In this document: positions 37,049-44,820 of the stretch, one piece after another
Layout: every line of letters begins with the position of its first letter
Position numbering within the stretch: position 1 is the first letter of the stretch
DNA from: Flammeovirgaceae bacterium
Lineage (GTDB): Bacteria; Bacteroidota; Bacteroidia; Cytophagales; Cyclobacteriaceae
Assembly: GCA_021298355.1 (NCBI GenBank)
Contig: JAJTEH010000006.1
Coordinates: 186,001 to 250,000 of the forward strand
Length of the DNA: 64,000 bases
Direction of reading: 5' to 3'
Notes under the pieces: generated by a model
Seen by the model: the letters and a program-made list of their open reading frames with translations, nothing else
Databases searched by the model: none
What the model was told of the DNA's origin: nothing
Made by a program: the position numbers and the translations under genes

Positions 37049-37542
37049 ACGTAGAACTTCAAAACTTTATCTAACAAAAGTAAGTGGGTTTGTGTACAAA
37101 TCCCTAACTTTTTTGAGGGGTATCTCATGAAAGTACCAAATTTGTCGGATTTTAAAAAAATGGCTGACGCGAAAGATCAAAGATTTAATTGCTGGCATAT
37201 TACTTAGTTATAAGCTATGAGGTTAATCTATTTGCCAATACAATGCCGTTGAATTTAAAACGAAATAATCTTTGGTGTTTGTGATATACTACCCTATTGA
37301 TCTATTGACTAACTCTTAAAAAATTATGGCCTAACCAGAATACCGACTATCCAGGCATTAGATCATGCCACAAAATCAGGTAGCAAACAGGTATAAAACA
37401 CACAATAAGTTTTTTGGTAAAACATGGTAAAAGCAACTCCGGTAAAACAAAGAAAACCCGCATGCGCAATACCAAAACCAAAACCGATTTCATGAAACTT
37501 TTAAGTAAGTTTGCCAGCAAAACATTTCAAACAAAAGGTTAC
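37049..37542. other. Intergenic region upstream of lhgO
   Basis: About 490 bases with no convincing gene; only short, unrecognisable ORFs. The far end contains an exact TAAGTTTG -7 element (37506-37513) placed to serve the GTG start of lhgO. The region also has to hold the divergent YfiR promoter; I could not fix it. Confidence 0.5.
37506..37513 (+). promoter_or_regulatory. Probable -7 promoter element of lhgO
   Basis: TAAGTTTG fits the Bacteroidota TAnnTTTG consensus and lies 30 bases upstream of the GTG at 37543. It supports that start over the ATGs at 37414 and 37492, which would be upstream of the mRNA start. No good -33 TTG was found. Confidence 0.45.
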
Positions 37543-38742
37543 GTGAAATACGATTGTATTATTGTGGGTGGTGGAATAGTAGGCCTAGCTACAGCCTTAG
37601 AATTGAGCAGTGCTCCTCACCATAAAAAAGTATTGGTTATTGAAAAAGAAAATGAAGTTGCCAAACACCAAACAGGCAATAATAGTGGCGTAATACATTC
37701 TGGCATTTATTACAAGCCCGGCAGCTTAAAGGCGCATAATTGTATAGATGGGTATAAAAGACTCGTTGATTTCTGCAGAACTTACGAAGTGCCATTTGAG
37801 CTTTGCGGAAAGATTATTGTGGCCACTGAAGAGAAAGAATTGCAAGCCTTACAAAATATAGCAGATAGAGGCGTGGCCAATGGTTTGGGCGGATTAAAAC
37901 ATTTGCGCAAGGAAGAGCTAAAAGAATATGAACCACATGTGGCAGGCATTGCCGGTATATTTGTTCCACAAACAGGAATTGTTGATTATAAAGTAGTGGC
38001 TGAAAAATATGCGTTTTTGATTCAGGACCAGGGAAGTATTTTACAATTATCAGAGAAAGTAATGGACATTAAAAAAGGAACAAATGGCTATGAAGTAATT
38101 ACCAACAAGCAAACACATGTGGGAGAGTTGGTCATCAATTGTGCCGGTTTATATTCTGATAAAGTTGCCAAACTTACAAGTGATGATGTAGACGTAAAAA
38201 TTATACCGTTCAGAGGAGAATACTATAAACTAAAAAAAGAAAAAGAATATTTAGTAAAGAACCTTATTTACCCTGTGCCCGATCCTAACTTTCCATTTTT
38301 AGGTGTGCATTTTACACGCATGAAAAAAGGTGGCGTGGAAGCCGGACCCAATGCGGTATTAGCATTTAGAAGAGAAGGCTATAAAAAAACCGATATACAT
38401 GTAGGTGAACTTGCCGAGAGTTTAGCCTGGCCGGGGTTTCAGAAAGTGATGGGTAAATATTGGCGCACTGGTTTATCGGAAATGTATCGCTCTTTTTCTA
38501 AGACGGCCTTCACGAAAGCATTACAAAAGTTGATTCCTGAAATTCAGGAAGAAGATTTAGTAGAAGGTGGCGCAGGCGTACGCGCACAAGCCTGCGACCG
38601 CACCGGAGGTTTGGTTGATGATTTCTTGATTCTTGAAAAAGAAAAAGCGATTAACGTTTGCAACGCACCCTCTCCTGCTGCTACCTCATCTCTTTCTATC
38701 GGACATACTGTAGCGCATAAAGCATTGCAACAATTAAGCTGA
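37543..38742 (+). CDS. lhgO: L-2-hydroxyglutarate oxidase
   Basis: 399-residue FAD-dependent oxidase/dehydrogenase of the LhgO (YgaF) family, converting L-2-hydroxyglutarate to 2-oxoglutarate at the membrane. The Rossmann FAD motif is at the extreme N-terminus (YDCIIVGGGIVGLATALELS). It is followed by EKENEVAKHQTGNNSGVIHSGIYY, GIVDYKVVAEKYA, VINCAGLYSD and FPFLGVHFTR. The end (VEGGAGVRAQA to PSPAATSSLSIG) is family-typical. The GTG start is chosen because it gives the usual ~400-residue length and follows a -7 element; ATG starts at 37492 or 37414 would add 17 or 43 lysine-rich residues. It converges on the RidA gene without any gap. Confidence 0.93.
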   Translation: MKYDCIIVGGGIVGLATALELSSAPHHKKVLVIEKENEVAKHQTGNNSGVIHSGIYYKPGSLKAHNCIDGYKRLVDFCRTYEVPFELCGKIIVATEEKELQALQNIADRGVANGLGGLKHLRKEELKEYEPHVAGIAGIFVPQTGIVDYKVVAEKYAFLIQDQGSILQLSEKVMDIKKGTNGYEVITNKQTHVGELVINCAGLYSDKVAKLTSDDVDVKIIPFRGEYYKLKKEKEYLVKNLIYPVPDPNFPFLGVHFTRMKKGGVEAGPNAVLAFRREGYKKTDIHVGELAESLAWPGFQKVMGKYWRTGLSEMYRSFSKTAFTKALQKLIPEIQEEDLVEGGAGVRAQACDRTGGLVDDFLILEKEKAINVCNAPSPAATSSLSIGHTVAHKALQQLS

Positions 38743-39135
38743 TTACTTTTTACTACTTCTTATTGCGCTCGCTTCAATTTCAACCAGGTAATCCGGTTCA
38801 ATCAAAGCTTTTACTTCGAGTAAGGTAGTGCAAGGTTTAATGGTTTTAAAAAATGAACTATGCGCGCGAGCTACATCTTCCCACCGTTTAATATCCGTTA
38901 CGAAAATGCGTGTTCGCACCACATCTTCTAATGAAAAGCCCGCTTCGGAAATTACTTTGGCAATTTTTTCTAAAGCAAAAAATGTTTGCTGGTACATATC
39001 GCCTTTTCCAACAACGCCCTGTTCATTGGCTGCAACTGTTCCAGTTACCTCCAAAAAATCACCTACTTGTACGGCACGGGAATAACCTACTATATCTTCC
39101 CACTTGGCTCCGCTACTATAATTTTTTCTTACCAT
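38743..39135 (-). CDS. RidA family protein (YjgF/L-PSP)
   Basis: 130-residue member of the RidA/YjgF family; RidA itself deaminates reactive enamine/imine intermediates from PLP enzymes. Family marks include SRAVQVGDFLEVTGTVA, MYQQTFFALEKIAKVISEAG, VVRTRIFVTDI and the C-terminal LVEIEASAI. The Arg in VVRTRIFVTD matches the substrate-carboxylate-binding Arg. The conserved Glu near the C-terminus is in VEIEA. Its stop adjoins that of lhgO. Many paralogues exist, so deaminase activity is likely but the substrate is open. Confidence 0.9.
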   Translation of the reverse strand: MVRKNYSSGAKWEDIVGYSRAVQVGDFLEVTGTVAANEQGVVGKGDMYQQTFFALEKIAKVISEAGFSLEDVVRTRIFVTDIKRWEDVARAHSSFFKTIKPCTTLLEVKALIEPDYLVEIEASAIRSSKK

Positions 39136-39160
39136 TATTACTCTTTTTTACGAATGATTA

Positions 39161-39189
39161 TTGTTACGTGTTTAAAATTAATATCTTTC
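39161..39189 (+). promoter_or_regulatory. Putative promoter of the hexose MFS gene
   Basis: TTG (39161-39163) and TATCTTTC (39182-39189) are separated by 18 bases. This matches the Bacteroidota -33/-7 layout with one mismatch to TAnnTTTG. It is 37 bases before the ATG. Confidence 0.4.
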
Positions 39190-39226
39190 AACACTTAACC
39201 TTAATAACCACTCAATAAATAAAATA

Positions 39227-40681
39227 ATGAGCAACACCAGTAAAACAGAAAGCACGAAACTCCTTCCCTTTCTTACCCTCATTTCCGTTTTTTTCTTTTG
39301 GGGATTCGTAGCCGCCAGTAACGATATTTTAATTCCTGTTTTCAAAGAAAACCTGAATTTAGAACAGTGGCAATCACAAATGATTTCTTTTGCCTTTTAT
39401 GTGGCTTACACTGTTGGTTCACTTATTTACTTTTTCTTATCGAAAGCAACCGGTGGCGATATCTTAAATAGAATTGGTTATAAAAATGGAATCGCTATTG
39501 GTTTAGTTATTTCAGCATTAGGCACGCTTCTATTTTATCCGGCTGCTGAGAGTGCTTCTTTCAATTTATTAATTGCCGGTTTGTTTATTGTTGGGCTGGG
39601 TTTTTCGTTGCAACAAACTGCTGCCAATCCGCTTGCCATTGTAATGGGTAATCCGCAGAAAGGCGCGCAACGATTAAGTCTTGCAGGAGGTATTAACAAC
39701 ATGGGAACAACCATTGGACCACTTATAGTAAGCTTCGCGATTTTTGGTAGTGTAGTTGGTGGAACTGAGTCTGTTGCTGATATAGACAGTGTAAAAACTC
39801 CTTACCTTATTTTAGGATTAGCCTTCATTTTATTTGCCGTTATCTTCAAATTTTCTTCTCTCCCAAATCAGGTAGAAACAGTTGCCGATAGTGAACATAA
39901 CGCAACCGGAAAAGATAAACCATCTGTTTTTCAATATCCGCAGTTGTTATTAGGCATGGTTGCTATTTTCTTATATGTTGGTGTTGAAGTGGCCACTGCT
40001 TCGAACTTACCGGAATTTATGAAACAAGACCTTAATACACCTACTGATAAAATTGCGCCTTTTGTTTCTTTATTCTGGGCAAGTATGATGATTGGACGCT
40101 GGACTTCTTCTGTTGGGGCATTTGGAGTAAGTGACGGCACAGCAAAAATTTTACGCTTTGTAATGCCTTATGTTGCTTTCGGTTTCTTTCTTTTGGTAAA
40201 CGTTATTGCGCAACACGATATAACTCCTTTCTACATATATGGCTTCGTTATTTTGGCCATGATAGTAGGCGATTATTTAAGTAAAGGAAATCCTGCACGT
40301 CAGTTGCTGATTTTTTCTTCCATGGGCATCGTAGCCTTATTCTTAGGTATGTTGGCCGATGGTATGGTAAGTGTTTACGCTTTTATCAGTGTTGGTTTAT
40401 TCTGTGCAACCCTCTGGCCTTGTATTTTTACGTTAGCCATTGCAGGCCTTGGTAAACATACCAACGAAGGTGCCAGTTTGTTAATTATGATGATTATGGG
40501 CGGTGGTGTAATTAGTTTAATACAAGGTGTTGTTGCCGATGATAGTTTGTTGGGCATACAATGGAGTTACTTAGTTGGCGTAGCCTGCTTTGCTTATCTC
40601 GCTTTCTACGCCTATAAGGTACAAGGTATTTTAAAAACACAAGGAATTGATTACGACAAACCAGTAAGCGGAGGACATTAA
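39227..40681 (+). CDS. Sugar:H+ MFS transporter, FucP/GlcP family
   Basis: 484-residue, 12-TM inner-membrane permease of the fucose/glucose-galactose symporter family. Recognisable segments are SVFFFWGFVAASNDILIPVFK in TM1, LSKATGGDILNRIGYKNGI, the family block GFSLQQTAANPLAIVMGNP and RLSLAGGINNMGTTIGPLI. The substrate is probably a hexose such as glucose or galactose, which fits a strain degrading alpha-glucan, but the gene is separate from the starch locus. It is followed immediately (one base) by the disrupted exonuclease gene, which probably shares its transcript. Confidence 0.88.
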   Translation: MSNTSKTESTKLLPFLTLISVFFFWGFVAASNDILIPVFKENLNLEQWQSQMISFAFYVAYTVGSLIYFFLSKATGGDILNRIGYKNGIAIGLVISALGTLLFYPAAESASFNLLIAGLFIVGLGFSLQQTAANPLAIVMGNPQKGAQRLSLAGGINNMGTTIGPLIVSFAIFGSVVGGTESVADIDSVKTPYLILGLAFILFAVIFKFSSLPNQVETVADSEHNATGKDKPSVFQYPQLLLGMVAIFLYVGVEVATASNLPEFMKQDLNTPTDKIAPFVSLFWASMMIGRWTSSVGAFGVSDGTAKILRFVMPYVAFGFFLLVNVIAQHDITPFYIYGFVILAMIVGDYLSKGNPARQLLIFSSMGIVALFLGMLADGMVSVYAFISVGLFCATLWPCIFTLAIAGLGKHTNEGASLLIMMIMGGGVISLIQGVVADDSLLGIQWSYLVGVACFAYLAFYAYKVQGILKTQGIDYDKPVSGGH

Positions 40682-40682
40682 C

Positions 40683-41356
40683 ATGAAACTTAATCTTAAA
40701 AATCCCCTGTGCTTTTTCGATTTAGAAACAACAGGCATAAACATTACGCACGACCGCATCATTGAAATTGCAGTAATAAAAGTAATGCCTAACGGAGAAG
40801 TGATTAAAAAATCGAATTTACTCAATCCTACTATTCCCATTCCTGCGGAGTCGTCTGCCATACATGGCATTTTCGATAAAGATGTTGCCGATAAACAAAC
40901 CTTTAAAGATGTAGCCAAAGAGTATGCAAAATTTTTTGAAGGAAGTGATTTAGCAGGCTTCAATATTTTAAAGTTTGATTCAACCAGGAAATGAAAGATT
41001 CGCATTCTGCCGAGGCGGATACTGAAGCAACCTTGCAAGTTTTACTCGCGCAAGTTGCCAGATACGATGGTATGGATGTAACCGATGGCATGGGTAAAAA
41101 AATTGGAGAAATAAGAAACGATATGGATGTGCTGCATCAGTTGTCGGGAGGAGAAATGGTTGACCTTGCAGGGAGAATGGTTTTGAACAACAAAGGCGAA
41201 GAAACATTTAACTTCGGCAAACACAAAGGCAAACCTGTTACTCAGGTTTTACGCGAAGAACCATCTTACTACGATTGGATGATGAACGGAGATTTCGCGC
41301 TTGATACTAAAAGAAAACTCACTGAAATTAAGCTCAGAAATTTTAATAAGAAGTAA
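40683..41356 (+). pseudogene. 3'-5' exonuclease (DnaQ-like) with internal deletion and frameshift
   Basis: Two adjacent frames together make most of a DEDD-type exonuclease. The first (40683-40994) holds Exo I (CFFDLETTG) and the Exo II Asn...Asp (FNILKFD), then runs into a stop. The second frame resumes near 40982 (NQEMKDSHSAEADTEATL) and holds the Exo III His...Asp and the C-terminal half to 41356 (FNFGKHKGKPV). Compared with intact relatives, about 45 residues between Exo II and Exo III are missing, and the join is out of frame. This is a deletion plus frameshift, not a point slip. The product is almost certainly non-functional unless the gap is an assembly error. Confidence 0.82.
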
Positions 41357-41379
41357 GTTCTCTCTGCCTAAACAAATTA

Positions 41380-41410
41380 AAAAGTCCACAATTAAAATTG
41401 TGGACTTTTA
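41380..41410. terminator. Bidirectional terminator, exonuclease remnant / M48 gene
   Basis: AAAAGTCCACAATT (41380-41393) and AATTGTGGACTTTT (41396-41409) form a 14-bp near-perfect stem with a minimal loop and T-rich flanks on both strands. Convergent genes share it. Confidence 0.9.
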
Positions 41411-41441
41411 TTTTGAATGATTTTTAATTTCTAATCACCAA

Positions 41442-42239
41442 CTATTTCTTATAATATTTCAATGCCTCGGGCATGGCTGCTTGTAAATCTTTAATACGCG
41501 TTTCATCCGATGGGTGCGTGCTTAAAAATTCAGGTGGTTTTTGTCCGCCACTTAAAGCCGACATGCGTTGCCAAAACTTTGGCGCCTCTTGCGGATCATA
41601 TCCGGCCATTGCCATAAAGATCAATCCAATTTTATCAGCTTCAGATTCGTGCTTGCGCGAGAAACTTAACATACCCAATTCAGAACCATACCCAACGGCT
41701 TGCGCAAAAATCTGAGTTGTTAAACCTGGGTTTTGCCCCATAGCCACACTTAACGTACTCAATCCAAATTGTTGTATCAAACCATTGCTCATTCTTTCTC
41801 TTCCGTGGTTGGCAATGGCGTGTGCCACTTCGTGGCCCATTACAACAGCAACGCCAACTTCATCTTTACAAATAGGCAGTATAGCTGTATAAAACGCTAC
41901 CTTACCTCCGGGCATACACCAGGCATTTACAGTTTTGTCATCCTCAATTAAATTAAACTCCCAGGCAAAACCATCCAGCTGACTGCTCAGGCCTTGTTGT
42001 GCCATGTATTGCTCTACCGCCTTTTGAATTTTTACTCCAACACGTTTTACCAAATCAGTTTGCTCCTTATTATTGGATAACGGACCTTTCTTTATTACTT
42101 CTCCGTATTGTTGTGCTGCCATTGGAATAATCTCGCTGTTAGAAACTAAACTCAATTGGCTGCGACCTGTAACCGGTACTGTAGCGCAACCATTATACAA
42201 CAACATGGCTGTTGCAAACAATAATATCCTTTTAATCAT
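41442..42239 (-). CDS. M48-family metallopeptidase lipoprotein
   Basis: 265-residue exported protease of the LoiP/YcaL-like M48C type. A lipobox (Leu-Tyr-Asn-Gly-Cys) follows a signal peptide. The segment CATVPVTGRSQLSLVSNSE is characteristic of the family. The zinc motif HEVAH is in VVMGHEVAHAIANHGRERM, and the third ligand Glu is in SRKHESEADKIGLIFMA. FLSTHPSDETRI closes the domain. Such proteases degrade damaged envelope proteins. It is anchored in the outer membrane, probably facing the periplasm, and is divergent from the neopullulanase-like gene. Confidence 0.93.
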   Translation of the reverse strand: MIKRILLFATAMLLYNGCATVPVTGRSQLSLVSNSEIIPMAAQQYGEVIKKGPLSNNKEQTDLVKRVGVKIQKAVEQYMAQQGLSSQLDGFAWEFNLIEDDKTVNAWCMPGGKVAFYTAILPICKDEVGVAVVMGHEVAHAIANHGRERMSNGLIQQFGLSTLSVAMGQNPGLTTQIFAQAVGYGSELGMLSFSRKHESEADKIGLIFMAMAGYDPQEAPKFWQRMSALSGGQKPPEFLSTHPSDETRIKDLQAAMPEALKYYKK

Positions 42240-42269
42240 GATTCATTAATTTCTGTTGAACAAATCTAC

Positions 42270-42277
42270 TAAATTTG
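42270..42277 (+). promoter_or_regulatory. Probable -7 element of the secreted GH13 gene
   Basis: TAAATTTG matches TAnnTTTG exactly and lies 21 bases before the ATG at 42298. An alternative ATG at 42256 would lie upstream of this element, so 42298 is favoured. Confidence 0.5.
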
Positions 42278-42297
42278 AAACTTACCATCATGCACAA

Positions 42298-44154
42298 ATG
42301 AAAATCAATATTCGTTTCTTTAGCTTAATCGTTTGTTTGCTCAGTTTATTGTCGGCCAACGCACAGAAAAAAAAGCAAATCGATATAAAGCGCATCGAAC
42401 CCGCTTTCTGGTGGACAGGCCTGCAACAAAAAGAAATTCAATTGTTGGTATACGGAACCGAAATAAGCGGTGCCAATGTAGAAATCAATTATCCGGGTGT
42501 TGTAATCAGTAAAATTGAACAAGTAGAAAATCCAAACTATCAATTTATCTACTTAAAACTCGATGAAAATGTAAAGCCGGGCGTTGTTACAATTAATTTC
42601 AAAGAAGGAAAATTAAAAAAAACTATTCCATTCGAATTAAAAAGCAGAAGCAAAACTACGTATAAAGGTTTCAATGCCAGCGATGCTATTTATTTAATTA
42701 CACCCGATCGTTTTGCTAATGGAAACACCGCTAACGATTCAATTAAAAGCTTATACCAAGGTGTAAACCGAAATAAACCTTTTAGCAGACATGGTGGCGA
42801 TATACAAGGCATCATCAACCAATTAGATTACATCCAAAATTTAGGTATGACCGCCCTGTGGATTAATCCATTAACAGAAAACAATCAGCCTGAATTTTCT
42901 TATCATGGTTATGCCATCACAGATTTTTATAAAGTAGATGCGCGCTTTGGCAGCAACGAAGATTTTAAAAAACTAACCGACCTTTGCCATCAACGCAACA
43001 TGAAAATGATAATCGATTTAGTTTTCAATCATTGCGGTAACGAACATTGGTTCATCAAAGATCTACCGGAGAAAAACTGGATTCATCAGTTTGATACTTT
43101 CACCCAATCGAATTATCGACTGGCTACAACAGCCGATCCACACGCATCTCAATTCGATAAAGAAAAAATGGAGAAAGGTTGGTTCGACAGGCACATGCCC
43201 GATTTGAACCAGGAAAATCCAAGACTCGCAACTTATCTCATTCAAAATACCATTTGGTGGATTGAATATTTAGGGTTAGATGGCATTCGGGTAGATACAC
43301 ATCCGTATCCTGAGAAAAACTTTATGTCGCGATGGACCAAAACCATCATGGATCAATATCCAGATTTTAATATTGTTGGCGAAGTGTGGGAAGAACATGT
43401 TTTGCTTACCTCCTATTACCAAACCAACGCAACAAACACCGATGGCTATCAAGGATACCTACCATCCATTACTGATTTCCCTTTGTGTTTTGCTATTAAC
43501 ACAGGTTTAATGCAAAACGATGGTTGGGCAGAAGGCATGGCAAAAATTTATTACGCCTTAGCACAAGATTTTGCTTATACACAACCTAACAACAATGTTA
43601 TCTTTTTAGATAACCACGACATCACACGATTTGCCACCAACATGAAAGGCGATATCGCCAAACAAAAAATAGGATTTGCTTTACTCGCTACGTTACGAGG
43701 CATACCACAAGTTTATTATGGAATGGAGATTGGTATGCTCGGCAGTGGCGATAACCATGGAACTTTACGAGCCGATTTTCCGGGAGGTTGGAAAGAAGAT
43801 AAACGCAATGCTTTTGCACAAACAGGAAGAACACAAGAAGAAAATGAATTAGTAAATTACTTAAGCAAAGTTTTTACCTGGAGAAAAAACGCTAACGCTA
43901 TTCACAATGGAAAGTTAATGCATTTCGTGCCCGAAAATGGTACGTATGTTTATTTCAGATATACCGATACAGAAAGTGTAATGGTTGTTACCAATAACAC
44001 AACACAAGAAAAAACACTTGCGCTTGATCGCTTTAAAGAAAGAGTATCAGGTTACCAACTTGGTAAAGAAGTAGTAAGTGAAAAAACATTTAATCTGAAT
44101 CAATCCATCACGATTCCAGCAAACACAACGTATATTATCGAATTAAAAAAATAA
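42298..44154 (+). CDS. Secreted neopullulanase/cyclomaltodextrinase-like GH13 (SusA type)
   Basis: 618-residue exported enzyme (signal peptide ending SLLSANAQ). The N-terminal ~95 residues match the cyclo-maltodextrinase N-domain of SusA-like proteins (IKRIEPAFWWTGLQQKEIQLLVYG). The barrel has YLITPDRFANGN, DIQGIINQLDYIQNLGMTAL, IIDLVFNHCGNEHW, LDGIRVDTHPYP (Asp333), IVGEVWEEH (Glu362) and FLDNHDITRF (His440, Asp441), so all catalytic residues are intact. A C-terminal beta domain follows. It is expected in the periplasm, cleaving maltooligosaccharides brought in by SusC. It lies ~9 kb from the main starch locus, with no copy of the 16-bp operator upstream, so it may be regulated separately. 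Confidence 0.92.
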   Translation: MKINIRFFSLIVCLLSLLSANAQKKKQIDIKRIEPAFWWTGLQQKEIQLLVYGTEISGANVEINYPGVVISKIEQVENPNYQFIYLKLDENVKPGVVTINFKEGKLKKTIPFELKSRSKTTYKGFNASDAIYLITPDRFANGNTANDSIKSLYQGVNRNKPFSRHGGDIQGIINQLDYIQNLGMTALWINPLTENNQPEFSYHGYAITDFYKVDARFGSNEDFKKLTDLCHQRNMKMIIDLVFNHCGNEHWFIKDLPEKNWIHQFDTFTQSNYRLATTADPHASQFDKEKMEKGWFDRHMPDLNQENPRLATYLIQNTIWWIEYLGLDGIRVDTHPYPEKNFMSRWTKTIMDQYPDFNIVGEVWEEHVLLTSYYQTNATNTDGYQGYLPSITDFPLCFAINTGLMQNDGWAEGMAKIYYALAQDFAYTQPNNNVIFLDNHDITRFATNMKGDIAKQKIGFALLATLRGIPQVYYGMEIGMLGSGDNHGTLRADFPGGWKEDKRNAFAQTGRTQEENELVNYLSKVFTWRKNANAIHNGKLMHFVPENGTYVYFRYTDTESVMVVTNNTTQEKTLALDRFKERVSGYQLGKEVVSEKTFNLNQSITIPANTTYIIELKK

Positions 44155-44159
44155 TAGCT

Positions 44160-44774
44160 ATGAGAATTTTTGCCGTTGGCCGTAATTATGCCGAACACAT
44201 TCAAGAATTGAATAACGAACGCCCAACAGAACCTGTTATCTTTACTAAACCCGATACGGCCATCTTGCGCAACAACGCACCCTTCTATCATCCAGAATTT
44301 TCGAAAGACATTCACCACGAAGTAGAATTAGTGTTGCGTGTTTGTAAAGAAGGAAAAAACATTGAAGAAAAATTTGCACACAAATATTACGATGCCATTG
44401 GTTTAGGAGTTGATTTTACCGCCAGAGATTTGCAACAAAAAGCAAAAGAAAAAGGATTGCCTTGGGATATTGCCAAAGGATTTAATGGCTCTGCTCCAAT
44501 TAGTGATGTGTTTAAACCAGTGAGTGAATTTTCAGATTTGAAAAACATTAGTTTTAGCTTACAAGTAAATGGTGTTACCAAACAAGAAGGCAACACCAGT
44601 ATGATGTTGTTCAGCTTCGATTATATCATCGCTTATCTATCCACCTTTTTTACATTGCGTACAGGCGATTTAATTTTTACCGGAACCCCTAAAGGCGTAA
44701 GCGCTGTAAAACCCGGAGATGTTTTAACCGGTTTTCTGGAGAAAGAAAAAATGTTTGAATTCTCGGTTAAATAA
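44160..44774 (+). CDS. Fumarylacetoacetate hydrolase family protein
   Basis: 204-residue cytoplasmic protein of the FAH fold. Metal-binding and family motifs are visible: MRIFAVGRNYAEHIQEL, HHEVELVLRV (acidic ligand), AIGLGVDFTARDLQ, GNTSMMLFSFDYIIAYLS and TGDLIFTGTPKGV. It is short and single-domain, like acylpyruvate hydrolases or oxaloacetate tautomerases/decarboxylases. The exact substrate is unknown. It starts five bases after the GH13 stop and overlaps the longest reading of the next gene, but that gene's better start is 47 bases downstream. Confidence 0.9.
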   Translation: MRIFAVGRNYAEHIQELNNERPTEPVIFTKPDTAILRNNAPFYHPEFSKDIHHEVELVLRVCKEGKNIEEKFAHKYYDAIGLGVDFTARDLQQKAKEKGLPWDIAKGFNGSAPISDVFKPVSEFSDLKNISFSLQVNGVTKQEGNTSMMLFSFDYIIAYLSTFFTLRTGDLIFTGTPKGVSAVKPGDVLTGFLEKEKMFEFSVK

Positions 44775-44820
44775 TTTTAGAATAAAAATTTCGTTATCCT
44801 TTTGTTATAGCTATATCATC

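Noticed and set aside
37049-37413. Small peptide gene around 37130
   Set aside because: A 26-codon frame beginning MKVPNLSDFKKM exists but is short, with no family resemblance or ribosome/promoter support.
40683-41356. Programmed frameshift in the exonuclease gene
   Set aside because: No slippery heptamer is present at the junction and a whole block of conserved sequence is missing, so deletion explains it better.
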